DNA from: Chytridium lagenaria
Taxonomy: Eukaryota; Chytridiomycota; Chytridiomycetes; Chytridiales; Chytridiaceae
Length of the DNA stretch: 60,992 nucleotides
Direction of reading: 5' to 3'
Assembly: GCA_025449115.1 (NCBI GenBank)
Contig: JAHLKC010000190.1
Span: 1-60,992, forward strand
Under the pieces are notes generated by a model, which ran no database searches, was not told the origin of the DNA, and was given only the letters and a program-made list of their open reading frames with translations. A program made the translations under genes and the position numbers. This document shows, in pieces, positions 33,801-43,940 of the stretch. Position 1 is the first letter of the stretch. The number at the start of each line of letters is the position of its first letter.

Positions 33801-34828
33801 ACATGCGCCAAAGGGACGACCCCGATTACACCCGAATAGTTCGCGGTCTTCGATACGGACATATAACGACGTCTGATCTTGACGCCTCAATTCAAGATAC
33901 ATTGAAGATGTCCGATACATCCCGCCCCTAAACCGCTTGACGTTGCAAAGACCGGTTATTACGCGCCTGTTGTGTGTTCACGTAATGAGGACAGAGCCGC
34001 TGTCTCGCATCGGATGATCTTTGCTCTGTCTCCGCCGGAAGAACCCATTTACATTGTCCGCGCTTTGCCATACGACCACTCTCGCATGAAAGAGTCTTAC
34101 TATTCTTTGCCAGATCACATCACAGATTTCATTCCCATGACCCTGACGTTTTTTAAGGGCATGCCGGTCATGTTTACAGACAAGATCATTCACAAGGACA
34201 AGATCGGCGTGAGAGACACCGTGCTAATACCAAAAGGTTCAGTGGCGACAATAGTAGGAGTACAGCTTAACAAGGACGACATGCTCACAGGGGGTATGCC
34301 CTCTGACCACTCTGAGCACAACGTTCGACATTTGAAGAGCCTGCCGGACTTCATCATCGTCCACCTTCGTGACTGTAACAAGGTTTTATACAAGGGATGC
34401 GATCCTGGGATAATTCCCATTCGGCCAAAGCATCGGAGCGTTGAGATGAAATTCAATGCCGGCCAAAATCCGTATATCACTTTGACACAATACCCCTTCA
34501 TCCCGTTCTTCGCCTGCACGCCAGAGAAGCTGCAAGGACAGACACTTAAAGACGGCGTCTCGGTGTTGAATCTGATGCTGAGATCCTATGGTTTGCCCAA
34601 GGCTGCGCTTTACGTAGCGCTGTCACGGACAACGTCATTGAAGACTTTGACTTTATTGACACGCCTTACAAGGGAGGATGTGAACTATTTGCACCGGATG
34701 AGGATAACATGAACGCGATGAGAATACTTGCTGATAAGGTCATCATGCCACCATATTCAACACAGAGTGATCTTACCGCATTTAATGCATGGAAACGTGA
34801 TAATCATCTCCTTATTACACAACAGTGA
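27755..34828 (+). CDS. Helitron-like Rep/helicase transposase, several frameshifts
   Basis: Composite gene from MRCSACKREG at 27755 to a stop at 34826-34828. Order: two zinc knuckles, a Ser/Arg-rich linker, DUF6570 cysteine domain (about 29074-29640), Helitron_like_N Rep (about 29700-31900) and PIF1 helicase (about 33150-34828). In Helitrons this protein nicks and joins DNA through HUH and tyrosine residues and unwinds it with the helicase for rolling-circle movement. All key motifs I can check are present: HGH (30698-30706), YILKYTLK (31507-31530), GGEAGSGKS (33238-33264), DEISM (about 33470) and VALSR (about 34618). In-frame introns lie at 28726-29073 and 30608-30686. One-base shifts occur near 27975, 28370, 29560, 31495, 31620, 33350 and 34680; whether it is intact depends on whether these are sequencing errors. 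Confidence 0.85.
28726..29073 (+). repeat. Intron carrying a 36-bp hairpin minisatellite
   Basis: Donor AAAAG|GTACG (28725/28726) and acceptor TATAG|GTGTC (29073/29074) join SKK to GVIDCPVG in frame. The 348-bp intron holds a perfect AACTCCCGTCGACGGGAGTT at 28809-28828, then five units of exactly 36 bp (at 28853, 28889, 28925, 28961, 28997). The last two are perfect palindromes and the middle two are degenerate. The fixed spacer is like GGCTACTTTAAC. Confidence 0.85.
29074..29640 (+). other. DUF6570 cysteine-rich domain
   Basis: CEECCSSLFCDRVMPKYAIA, NGLYMGYLPDQF, the segment ending CAYLS, RVVLVGSMTPLQK and FLLANHKDYFDVL match the pattern of DUF6570, a domain found directly before Helitron_like_N in fungal and animal Helitron proteins. 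Its role in transposition is not known. Confidence 0.8.
29700..31900 (+). other. Helitron_like_N Rep nuclease region
   Basis: Family landmarks in order: GCMYPSLLPFGRGG, WGVFQLFVTLCPDPKG, AKYYDYVVNVFIEKVLGFDP, GLFGYVRGYVVSTETQRG, then across the intron GGTLHGHILIWL (HUH motif H-G-H). Further on are DFELHLKRSCGSEYTNPFNP, LRCNHDIKLVVGSET, AYILKYTLKPQ (two tyrosines plus Lys), KVSSHPDRV and QVGSAILRSVMYSLTSPMEM. The catalytic residues expected for a Y2 HUH nuclease are retained, although one-base shifts separate the pieces at about 31495 and 31620. Confidence 0.85.
31901..32770 (+). other. Linker region between Rep and helicase, frames broken
   Basis: Open pieces such as FDWSLLELPDI (about 32050) and the segment around 32334-32560 (DEDVCLLNHPC, HHQRHDMDPEDD, then FNQFQHNQLTTLVL) are consistent with the variable acidic linker of Helitron proteins. 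No domain is assigned. Stops occur in all frames, so some introns or errors remain unresolved. Confidence 0.45.
32773..32856. repeat. Three hairpins in the helicase-proximal intron
   Basis: CTCCCGTCGACGGGAG (32773-32788), CTCCCGTCGAAGGGAG (about 32806-32822) and CTCCCGTCGACGGGAG (32841-32856), about 34 bp apart. They lie between conserved coding pieces and are probably intronic. This is the element 2 form of the palindrome. Confidence 0.85.
33150..34828 (+). other. PIF1-family helicase domain
   Basis: AYIGGEAGSGKSAVINALL (P-loop, 33226-33282), TGLA and MMVDGATIHSLY (33351), VDEISMVSQELLGQMD (Walker B), FFGDFMQFPPVGG (33593), INFCVFLTENMRQRDDP (33773), FIPMTLTFFKGMPVMF, LIPKGSVATIVGVQL, ACTPEKLQGQTLKDGV (34513), KAALYVALSRTTSLKTL (34594). 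This is the full PIF1 motif order. An intron separates QFPPVGG from the next block (about 33634-33707). One base appears missing at 33350 (the shift falls within GGCGCT), and another near 34685 splits VNY from FAPDED. Confidence 0.9.
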
Positions 34829-35241
34829 ATATATGTAACGTCCATCAGAACAACACCGGTCACGTGACCTGTTATTATTCACATTTACTTCAATTTTTTT
34901 TTTCAAAAATAATAATACATTACCACTCAACTCAACAACCCAGGATCAGGATCCATATCAAAAGTTGATACCTAGCTATCTGCCCCCACGACCACATTGA
35001 CTTGTAACGGCCTGTGCTGTGTGTCAATCAAACGACAAAGACGGACGGATCCCGTGGGATCCCAAGAGGCGATTCACGCGGAGCTCAGTTGGCATCCGTC
35101 TCCCTCGGTGACCAGTGCACAGCCCAATGAGCCCTCTGGCGTCACGCTTGCATGCTACTCGAGAACAATATGATCAAAGAAACGATAGCAAAGATATACG
35201 TAAAGCCCATCCTCAGGATTGTTTAATTCTAATCATTTTCT
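34829..35241. other. Right end of element 2 and junction
   Basis: AT-rich, with GGTCACGTGACC at 34858-34869, then terminal words ATCCCAAGAGG (35059), GGAGCTCAGT (35080) and ATCCGTCTC (35094) shared with the right end of element 1. GACGGACGGATCC and GGCATCCGTC around them could fold back. Host sequence with the membrane-protein gene resumes by about 35230. Confidence 0.6.
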
Positions 35242-37334
35242 TCACTCTCCATTGCACAATCCCTCCCAGAGAGCAAAGAACCGAATCTCACACTTCTCCA
35301 TGCTAATATTAAAAAATACAGAAAGAGGAACCGCCACACACAACAATAAAACCAAAAACATCAACACAGTTTTTGTGGCAATCATCGTCAAGATGGAACC
35401 TACGAACAAAACACCGCTTAAAATCAGGAACATGTCGATCAGGAGCACGGCTGACCCGCACCCTACAAAGAGCATACCAATGATTGTTCTGCGTAGAGTA
35501 AGTCGTAAACATAGCGGCTGGAATCTTACGAGAGGATTAGAGATGAAGTTTCGTCTTTCGGGTCTTGCTTCATCATAGTTCCGTAAATTGCTCTGATATT
35601 GTTAATGAAGCCTTCATAAAACATCTTACTCTAATATCTTTTATCATCAATAATTTAAAGTCAACAATCAAACTTACCAGTCCACGAATGCTCAAGGTGA
35701 TAACAAACAACCACTGGCTGATTTGTGTCGACTCGTTCACCTTCTTTACATGCGTCAACAGCGCCGCTCCACCAAAAGCGGAGGAAACGTTAACCGAATA
35801 TTCCGTATCGTAATCCCTTTGCTGCCGCAAAATGATGGAGAGATAGTCATACGGCCACTTTCATTGCAATAGCTGAATTTTCGTCAATTATGACTCACAA
35901 GAGACTGTGACAACACCCACCTTGTGATGTTTATAAAAGCGGAAAGAAGGTCAAACAACGCCAATACGTACAAGCTCTGCCTGACTTGAAAAATAAAAGG
36001 TTTTTGCCTCCACAAAAGGTACTTGACCTCGAATGCTTTGTCTTCGCATTTTACTAAAACCTTTTGGCGGACCCAACGCTTCCATCTCGCCCACCGACTG
36101 ATGGATTCAACCTCATTTTCCTTGGATATTTCTTCCCCCTTGTTTGTGTTCCTCGCTTTAAGTAGTCCTATGATATCTGTAGATGACATCTCACTAACAA
36201 TTTCGACAGAAAGAATATTGCGTTCTGCCATGACTCGTTCCATGAGATAAATCCGACGAAACTTTAGTTCCCGTTCTCTAACTGTTAATAGCGAGGTAAG
36301 AGCACTGCAGATTAATATAAGAAATGCTTGGTAGTGTAGTTACATGACAGCGTAGAATCCCGGTATGGTTATAAACCCTAGCGGATCCATAGTTTCCGTA
36401 GCAAATGTCACTGTTATCCTAATTCTGTAAGAATGCTTGTATAGCTTGATTCACGTACCAAGGTGCACACACCAGAAAAATTCCGATAGCAAGTGCAATT
36501 ACAAACCTGATTTATGTTAGGGCCAAAATACAATAAGAACAATGCAAGCTAGAAAACTTACGGATGATGAACAATAGCCGTCGCAATAAATATCATCGTC
36601 ACTGATGTTGCATACACAAACTGTCGAAACACTTGAAACTTCTCCAAAATAGCCTAAAATTAGAACTCATTAGGTTCAGCTTTTCTCCCTAAGTATAACA
36701 CTTACGTTCCGGGAAGGAAAATAGTACGATGCGATGAACAGCGGCGCGAAAAACAACCACACGAACATTGCAACATAAATATATGCATATTTTTCGATGG
36801 TTTTTGAGAAAGGCATCGGAATAGGATATAGCCTGCAACACCGAATGATACGCACGAAATCATAATGTAAGTCTCTACAAAGCTGTTAGCGAGTAAAGCG
36901 AGCAGGTGAAAAATCAAAACTAACCGTAGTATGGCCCAACGATGAGAGCAAACAGTGAACCGTAGAGAAACAGACCAAACACCCCTGTTACCATAATCAA
37001 CTTATTGTACGCGAATGACTTGATGTTATACTGCAACTATCCATCTTAGCTCCTCAACTATAAAATAGCTCACCATGAAGTCTCGCTCAATGGATCCATC
37101 AACAAATGTCAATGCCCAAGGCCGAATAGGATGTCTCCGAAATGTCTCTTCCAACGTCCTTGTCACAGGTGATGCCCCTGCAGGTTCAGTGGCGGTCAAC
37201 GATAGAAGGCTGTGGTGATGGATTTGTGACCAGCAGTTGCTGTGGTGTCGCTTCGTTGAACAGTAATGGGTACCAGATGTTGGGGTTTGATGGTTGGAAG
37301 GCTGGAGACTGAGCCGTCGTGGGACTGATCGCAT
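35242..37334 (-). CDS. Multi-pass membrane protein, family copy A
   Basis: Start MRSVPRRLSL at 37334. A soluble N-terminus ends in GASPVTRTLEETFRRHPIRP and VDGSIERDF. After an intron come membrane segments KLIMVTGVFGLFLYGSLFAL, DTYIMISCVSFGVAGYILF, RITVTFATETMDPLGFI, a cytosolic-looking linker with RWARWKRWVRQKVLVKCEDK and YLLWRQ, then LYVLALFDLLSAFIN, WLFVITLSIRGLVSLIV and a C-terminal hairpin (IDMFLILSGVLFVGSILTMI) ending in MEKCEIRFFALWEGLC. About 9-11 membrane segments over many short exons. Two + strand copies lie at 49915-52288 and 52706-54908. I do not recognise the family; it could be a transporter or a receptor-like protein. Copy A sits directly beside the mobile block. Confidence 0.65.
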
Positions 37335-38034
37335 GTCGGAGAGCTCTCTATGTCATGTAAGGGTTGGCCATGATGGCTTTAGTACCGATAATTGAAAATC
37401 ATTGGGTAGTTGTATACATGGGATCTCCATGGATACTGCAGAAAGTCCTCTTACCAGTAGTGTTATGCCATCGACGCTACCTTTGAAAATCTAAGGTTTT
37501 TGATAGATCTTTCTGTTTGAGCGTGGTATAGGAAGTAGAGAGCCTGGTATAAGAGGAGCTAAAGTTTCGCATCTATCCATCTGTCAGAGACTACGGCGAT
37601 AAATAAACAGGAAAGATGGAGATGAAGAATACATCAGCGTTTCAAAAATAATATCGTACGCTAATGACTCTGGCGCCATCGTCAACGGCTCTGATCCGAT
37701 AGCTATATGGCAAGATGTCCGCGGAAGTTACACTGGTAAAGGAACTGGTTGCAAAACATATTTGGGGCCAGCGACAGTCATCGAAAATCAAAGCTGATCG
37801 ATTTTAACTTCTGCACAGTGAGCAATGGATTCGATAACATACTCCATTCAGCATTAAAAAAAAGGCCTACAGAAAATATCTTCGCCAGAACATTCACATC
37901 ATGTGAAAACAAAACTGAAATCGCAAAACCAGAAAAGAAAGAGATTTCAACAAACAACCGAAATAAGAATAAAAATAAGGTCCTAATCTTAAAAAGCGTA
38001 GTTGCAAAATGGCAATAAAAGGTCATTAAAAATA
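37335..38034. other. Intergenic
   Basis: No gene is supported. The region is upstream of membrane protein copy A and downstream of the PH-domain gene (both -). Open frames at 37749-38026 on both strands have low-complexity Lys/Asn composition without any domain; the A-rich part at 37960-38030 probably contains the 3' end of the PH gene transcript. Confidence 0.45.
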
Positions 38035-41000
38035 TTATAACGCAACCTTCCTCCGAACTTCCTCTATAACCTCCACGAACCTCCCCACAATCTCCCTCCT
38101 CTCATCCACGACCCTCTTCACCTCTCCGCCATTCCCAGCATTTTTCACCAATCTAACCACTTCCTCCCATTCTCCCACGCACCCCTCCACCCTTGCTCCA
38201 AGCGTTCTCCTTCCTCCCTTCTTCAAAACTCCGCCGACACGTTTCGCGAAAAACGGCACCGAAACCGTTACAAAGGACATCACAAATTCCTTTGTAGGGT
38301 AAACACGTACGGCAGGAAGAGGCGAGGTGATGGGGTTTCGACGGGTCGAAGGGATGGGACTGGATTCATCGGAATCGTCGCCTTGAAGACGGCGGAGGAT
38401 ACGGAGGAGAGAGGTGGTGGCGTTTTGAAGGTCGGTGAGGGATTGGGGATCGAGAGCGATGGGATCTTCGTCGTCAATTTTTTGGAAACGCGGTACAGGG
38501 TTGAGAGGCGATGGAGAGTGTGTGGGTTTGTTGAGGTAGGCGGTGGGGATAGCGAAACCATCAGAGGAGATGACGGACATGCGGTGGTCGGTGGCGCGTT
38601 GCTGTTAACAAAAAAAAAATTCAAGTGAATTAATAAATTGAGCCAAGACTTATAGAAATGGAACAGGAAGAATAGGCAACTTGGTAAAAGAGGACTCACC
38701 ATTTGTCTGATAGACGCCCCCTTTTTCAACGGAGGTGACGGCGTATCCCCCACATCCGATGCTGGCGACGGACCATCCCTACTCCCACCTCCACCAGGTC
38801 CTATGATTGGCGTGGTTGGATGCACACCAGCAGCAATAGCCGCTCCAAAAATAGTGGGTCCCTTCATTACCCTCCCATCCGGTGGTTGTAGTTGCTCCGG
38901 TCGTAACGGCACAGGCATAGGATAATTCGGTCTCGGCGGTGTCCCATTATTGGGGCGTCCATTCAGCGAATCACCACGTGTAGGTTTCAAATTCTGCGGA
39001 AACGTTTGCGGAATCGCTGGGACAGGTGGCGCACCGGCTGTCAAAGGTGGATAGCGATACCCTTCTGAACCGCTAGAATTGGTGAGCCTGCTGCGTCGGT
39101 TGGTGAGACCACGTTCCATGGTGGTTGTACCGTCAGAGTTGCTGACAGACATGACACTGGTTCCGGCGGCTTGGTCGCGAACGATAAGGTCGGCGACGGA
39201 GCGTTGCCAAGCCCCCATACGAGCAAGAGAAGGGTGGGTGGGATCCATAACAACTTGACGGGGTTGTTGAGGGGGAAGAGGGTGAGGTTCTGAGGCATCT
39301 TGATCGTTATCCTCGTCATCATCTTCGTCTTCAACTTCGTCGTTATCGCGAACCATAGCGGTGAGTTCGCGGTTGGAAGGAATGAGTGAGGCGCTGTCAC
39401 CGCCTGCGGCGGACATGCGGGAGAGGAGGAAGGTCCAGCGACGGTATTCAGCGGCGGTGGAGGCGCGGAGGATGTAGTCGCGGTTTTGGGTGTGGATGAC
39501 AAAGGTGCGAGCGGCTTTGGATTCGGGATCCCTTGCGGGGTGTGGGACGACGGATTGGACGGACTGCATTGCGGCTGTTGGAATTATCCACTGAATTACA
39601 AAAGAGAAAGGTTTTAATGACACAATCCCATATTTTCTGCTTATCATTCTTTGTGGCCTAAAGATATACGATAACTAACCTTAGGCATATGATAATACTT
39701 GGTGTAAATATCCGGATTGCTCCCTTCCTTCCCTTCTCCTTGATAACTCGCAATCAACGGATTTGTCAACGCAGGCATAGGTGGATTCGTCGGATAGAAC
39801 CTTCCCAAAGCCGAAATAAACTCCTTAGACACATCAGTTCTCGTATGCCTCGCCGGATCAAACGTCAACAAATTAATATGTTCCGGTAATCGATGCCGTT
39901 TAGGTGACAAGCAGATCAAGAGGAGTCCATCGAAGCGAAAAAGACGTTTTTGAAATGTGCCTCTGCGGTTTTGTTTAAAGAGGTGCCCGGAGAAGATCAC
40001 GGCCATCAGGTCGTCAGCAGCGGAAGGGGGTGGGTAGTTTGCGGTGGGAGACACGGAACGATCGATGGATTTTTGACGAGGGTTGGATCGGATACCAGCG
40101 TTGTCGGCTGAACGTGCTTCACGTTCGTTTTCAGGGATGAGTTGTCCTGGTGGCGGGTAGCCCTTCCATCTGTCGTCGTCCTCCATCGTCGAATTATCCA
40201 CTGGTCCAGCATTCCTCATACCAGGATGTTGTTGTTGTTGCTGAACAGGCTGCCTTGTGTTTTGAGGCCCGCCATATCCAGACGGCTGTCCGGCATAGCC
40301 TTGAGGTCCGCCCATCACTTGCTGAGAGGGTTGCTGCTGGTAATTCCCATATCCCTGCGACTGTTTGTGTTGTTGTTGCTGCTGCTGCGGTGGAGCAGCA
40401 TATCCCTGCGGCTCGTCATCATCCTCCTCCAACTGGCCGAAATCGGGTGACAGCGTTTCAGTGTAAAACGTCGTAGGTGCCGCAATATGGCCCATACCAA
40501 CACCAAACTTCACAGGCGCCTGCGCCTGAGTCTCGTCGATGTACTTCAGCTCCTGGTTTTGACCCAGCTGGGAGTTGGGCTGCAACCAACCTTCTTGACC
40601 AGTAGGTCCTCTTTGATATCCAGTATCGATTCCAGGAGTGCTCTAAAACAGAAGGGTGAGCGATGAAAGAAAGATCATACACTCACGGTGCCAAAGCTTG
40701 TAGATGCAAACAACTCCTCAGCCATACGCCTGGCCTCATCTTTTAAATCTCTAGAGTCTCTGTTGGCATTACTCGCAAGTTCTGAAGAATCCGCCTGGGA
40801 TTCCATCGCTCCATATTCCGAGTAGATAGAGTAGTGTGGGTTGAAAGGTGGTCGATTTTGGGAAGTGTTTTGAGTAGGCGGCGAAGGGTAAGATGCAGGT
40901 TGGGAGGGCTTCTGCTTACAAACCGTTAAGATGGATCACCTTAAAAAAACTTGAAAGAGAAAACAAGAGAGATAAATTACCATAGCACCCTGAACCGGTC

Positions 41001-41169
41001 CACCAAACCGTTGTGATGGATAAGCGCTTCCGCCTGGACTCAGCGGTCCGGAAGGCACTCCAGGTCCACCGACATTTGTAAGGTTGAGAACGTTGGTTTG
41101 AGGAGGAGGTGGCTGGAAGCGTGGACGCTGCTGTGATCCTTGCCTCTGCTGTTGTTGCTGCTGCTGCAT
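38035..41169 (-). CDS. PH-domain protein with Gln/Pro-rich N-terminus
   Basis: ATG at 41169 followed by a poly-Gln run (MQQQQQQQRQG). A Gln/Pro/Gly-rich region covers exons 2-3 (YIDETQAQAPVKFGVGMGH, DDDEPQGYAAPPQQQQQQ, YGGPQNTRQP). The pleckstrin-homology domain spans an intron at about 39595-39680. Its first half is AVIFSGHLFKQNRRGTFQKR, LFRFDGLLLICLSPKR; its second half is KWIIPTAAMQSVQ, FVIHTQNRDYILRASTAAEY and RRWTFLLSRMS. A long Ser/Pro region follows, with acidic EVEDEDDDEDNDQD, and after an intron (about 38603-38700) a helical C-terminus (LQNATTSLLRILRRLQGDDS, FVEVIEEVRRKVAL) ends at 38035. PH domains usually bind phosphoinositides, so a membrane-associated scaffold is likely. This gene reads nearly without frameshifts. 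Confidence 0.8.
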
Positions 41170-41774
41170 GATCACTAGCCGGATAGATGATCAGCTGTAG
41201 GAGGTGAACAAAGACGGGCTGTGTGTGTGTGTAGATGACGGCCTCTCACTCTCGCAACGTCCTCTGGAGGAAGCGTTTTTTTTGCGTGAAAGACGGTCTG
41301 GAATGTGCAAAAAATTAATGTCCCACCTCGTGCCACATGGGCAGAGGTGGTGCTCGTGGAATGCCAGAAACTCTAGACGCGCACATGACAAAAGACGCGC
41401 AGGAGATGGGGGTCGCCATCTCCCTATCGCCGCTAGTGCAAATGTGACGGTCTGCTATCCTCGCCATCGTCAAGTTCTAGATTGATACATGAAGGAGTGG
41501 ACCGTGAATATGCAAAAACTACTGGCTGATGACTGGCAACCTGTAAGCCATGCGGTTTCTGACGGTGAACGAGCTAAAATCAATTGGAGAAAAAACAAAG
41601 GTCATTGAGCCTTTCAAAGTGTAAGCGATATTTGCATAAATAAATACTTTAATGAGCTTAAGAAAAATATGTGAAAACGGTGTAACTGCAACAGAAAAAG
41701 TAGAGTAACTGAACAATTAGAAACAAATGAACGCTGTAATGGCGGAAAATAAAAGTAGTTAACGATCTTGGAGT
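41170..41774. other. Intergenic
   Basis: Upstream of the PH-domain gene and downstream of the Cys-rich gene, both on the minus strand. It contains a GTGTGTGTGTG run near 41219-41231 and a T-run at 41274-41282. No gene is seen. Confidence 0.45.
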
Positions 41775-42565
41775 CTAGATGCCACCCATTGCAAAGAAGA
41801 TGGCGCCTGCAGCTCCCAACCCCACACCACAGATGGCCGCCTTGGAGTCAACACCAGATCCCGCATTCTTTTTAGTCGTGGTTTGCACAGCAGGAGCAAC
41901 GGTACCAGTTGCAACCGGGGCTCCCGTCGTTAAGCCAGTAGCGGGAGACGTGGGAGCGGCCGCTGCAGTAGTAGCAGTGGCGGTGGCAAATAGTTCGGTA
42001 GCACCTAATTGGAGGGCAGCCTGGCAGTTGGACGTCACCGCGCCGCTGACAGTCGAGAATAGAGGATCAGCCGAGCAAGCAGAATTGACGAAGCTGTAAA
42101 ATGATAAAATAACGAGAAACGGTTAACATATGGTTGAGAAGACGACTTGTTGCATTGCCAGCCAGTTTCCAACTTACCAAACTTCGATTTTCCGGAACTA
42201 CGTAAATTGATAAGGGAAAAAGTTATTAATGATTTCAGATAAAAACGACTATGCAGAAACGAAAACGTAAGGAATACTATCTAATATCAACATAGGGACT
42301 ACAAAAAAAATAGTTATCCCACTCACCCCTCGACACATGCAAGAGAAGGAAGCAACTTGCGAGAATGACTGACTGGTGCAAGAGGTAGGCACATCTGCAA
42401 ATGTCACCCCGTTCGCCTCAGTCAACGCATTCTTGATGCACAGGTCAAGACAGCCTGGTTATCACCACAGCGAGCACTGTAAGCAGTTTGCGTGGTGGTG
42501 GTCTGCGCAGAGACGACAGCAGCTGTGGCAAGGATCACCGACGAGACGATGGAGACGATGTGCAT
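41775..42565 (-). CDS. Secreted Cys-rich, Thr/Ala-rich surface protein X
   Basis: Start MHIVSIVSSVILATAAVVSA at 42565 is a clear signal peptide. A cysteine module follows (CGDNQAV, LDLCIKNALTEANGVTFADV, TSCTSQSFSQVASFSCMC, one base shifted at about 42450), then after introns SACSADPLFSTVSGAVTSNC, a Thr/Ala/Pro-rich stalk (TATATTAAAAPTSPATG) and a hydrophobic C-terminus (CGVGLGAAGAIFFAMGGI) that could be a GPI-attachment tail. The layout resembles small fungal GPI-anchored Cys-rich proteins, though CFEM spacing is not met exactly. Its tandem neighbour at 42832-43518 has the same plan, indicating duplication. Likely on the cell surface. Confidence 0.75.
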
Positions 42566-42831
42566 GGTTTGAGGGAGTAGTGGACGGATGGATGGATGCA
42601 AAAAGTATCTGGAGTTTACAGTCTTTCACTGAAGGAAGGGATGACGCCGGTTGGAGGGGCAGTCAAAAATTCAAAGTTTTTTTCATTTGTTCTTTTTCTG
42701 GAACGAATTATATTTCACGGTTTTGTGGTGAAGCCGCAACATTCATTTTGTTTGGTGAGCAAAAGAATCATCTAGAGAAACCTTCGCGTCCATCAATCAA
42801 TCAATCAATCATCACCGTCATCACGGTGAGC

Positions 42832-43518
42832 TCAAAGAGCCGACGCTGCTGCTGCGACGCACACTGCTCCAAACACGCTGATCAAGGCAGAGTGGAGGGT
42901 GCATGAACGCCCTGCCGCGCTTGTCTTGGTGGTCGCCGCTGGTGCGGTAGTTGCGGTCACAACACCAGTAGTGACTGCAACTGAGGGAGAAGAGGCCGAC
43001 CCTCCAGTGGTCGTGGCTGTAGCCACAGAACGGGTCGTACTGAATTGCGCCGCGGCGTCACAGTTGCTGTCGCGGCACTGCTGATTGTGATTGCGAAAGG
43101 GTCGCCGAACAAAGATTGAAGCTGTTGCATAATAAAATGATATTAAATAAACATGACAGGACGACAACAATAAAACGCAGGCTGACTTACCAGTTTTCAA
43201 CTTTGCGGTACTGATTTATCAAAATCACGCAAAACAGGAAAAATGGTGTCAGCTCTGATCAATTCTGATGAAATCTCACCCAAAAACATTGACAGGTAAA
43301 TTGCTCAAGCTGCGATGCCGTCTGGCCGATGCAAGCAGTGGGAACATCCGCATAGATAATCAAGCTCGTATCTGTTAGAGCGTTTTTGACGCAAAGGTCA
43401 AAAGTGGCCTGGTTCTGACCACAACTCGCCGGTAAGAAGGGACGGTGGTTGTGGTCTGTGCCGATGCGAAAGAAGCAACAGCGACGAGAGCAGCGGAAAT
43501 GACGGTAAGGGCCTTCAT
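42832..43518 (-). CDS. Secreted Cys-rich, Thr/Ala-rich surface protein Y
   Basis: Start MKALTVISAALVAVASFASA at 43518 (signal peptide). The module continues with CGQNQATFDLCVKNALTDTS, LIIYADVPTACIGQTASQ and LEQFTCQC, one base shifted near 43430. An intron is followed by SNCDAAAQFSTTRSVATAT, a Thr/Ala stalk (TTGVVTATTAPAATTKTSA) and a hydrophobic tail (LISVFGAVCVAAAASAL) with stop at 42832. It shares the order of Cys module, stalk and tail with protein X, as well as CxKNALT and ADVPT(A/S)C, so the two are tandem paralogues. Confidence 0.75.
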
Positions 43519-43940
43519 GTTCTTCCAGTGAAAAGAAAAATTAAAAATCTTTGAGCTTTAAGTAATGCAATAAAATATTATTCTATTTTCGGATTCCCTC
43601 GTCCGATTTGAGTTTTAATCGTATCTACGTGTTCCAAAAAATGGCCCTCTCTCGTCAGATCATTACTACTTCTTCAGACAATCATCGTTTCTTGGTAACG
43701 GGGCAAAAGGGCACCCTGCTAAGAGATTAACGCGTCAATCTCGTTCATCAGTTGATATCGGGCATCACATAAAGAGACTCAGAACCACACATCGGGAAAC
43801 ACAGTATCTTGATCCTGCATACAAAGAAGTGAAGGCTGCACCCGAGGGAGGCCACAGGCTTTTTTTGGTAAACATCTTGTTGCGGTCAGGGAATTGCAGA
43901 AGAGCACAAGAATAACCGAGGATATGCTGGGGACCACAGT
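43519..43940. promoter_or_regulatory. Divergent intergenic region
   Basis: Between the Cys-rich gene (-) and the cyclase (+). It must hold both promoters. The A/T-rich portion at 43555-43630 lacks a clear motif. Confidence 0.4.

Larger units (their letters stand above)
22206..35110 (+). mobile_element. Element 2: Helitron-like element with accessory genes
   Basis: About 12.9 kb containing, in order, an AT-rich left end with a GTCACGTGAC site (22490), a palindrome satellite (22647-24415), a minus-strand accessory gene (24476-25699), a plus-strand accessory gene (25901-27330), and a transposase gene (27755-34828) with zinc knuckles, DUF6570, Helitron_like_N (HUH and two-tyrosine motifs) and a PIF1 helicase. 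Another GTCACGTGAC lies at 34859, followed by terminal sequence shared with element 1. The large size, Rep-helicase and accessory genes suit Helitron or Helentron elements. Exact ends are not proven: the left edge may be anywhere from 22200 to 22490. Confidence 0.75.

Noticed and set aside
24476..34828. Crypton, LTR retrotransposon or Maverick origin for the block
   Set aside because: No reverse transcriptase, integrase, tyrosine recombinase or packaging gene is visible, while HUH/Y2 and PIF1 motifs fit Helitron-like elements.
37749..38026. Opposing open frames downstream of the PH-domain gene
   Set aside because: Low-complexity Lys/Asn or Phe/Leu composition from A/T-rich DNA; likely 3' UTR.
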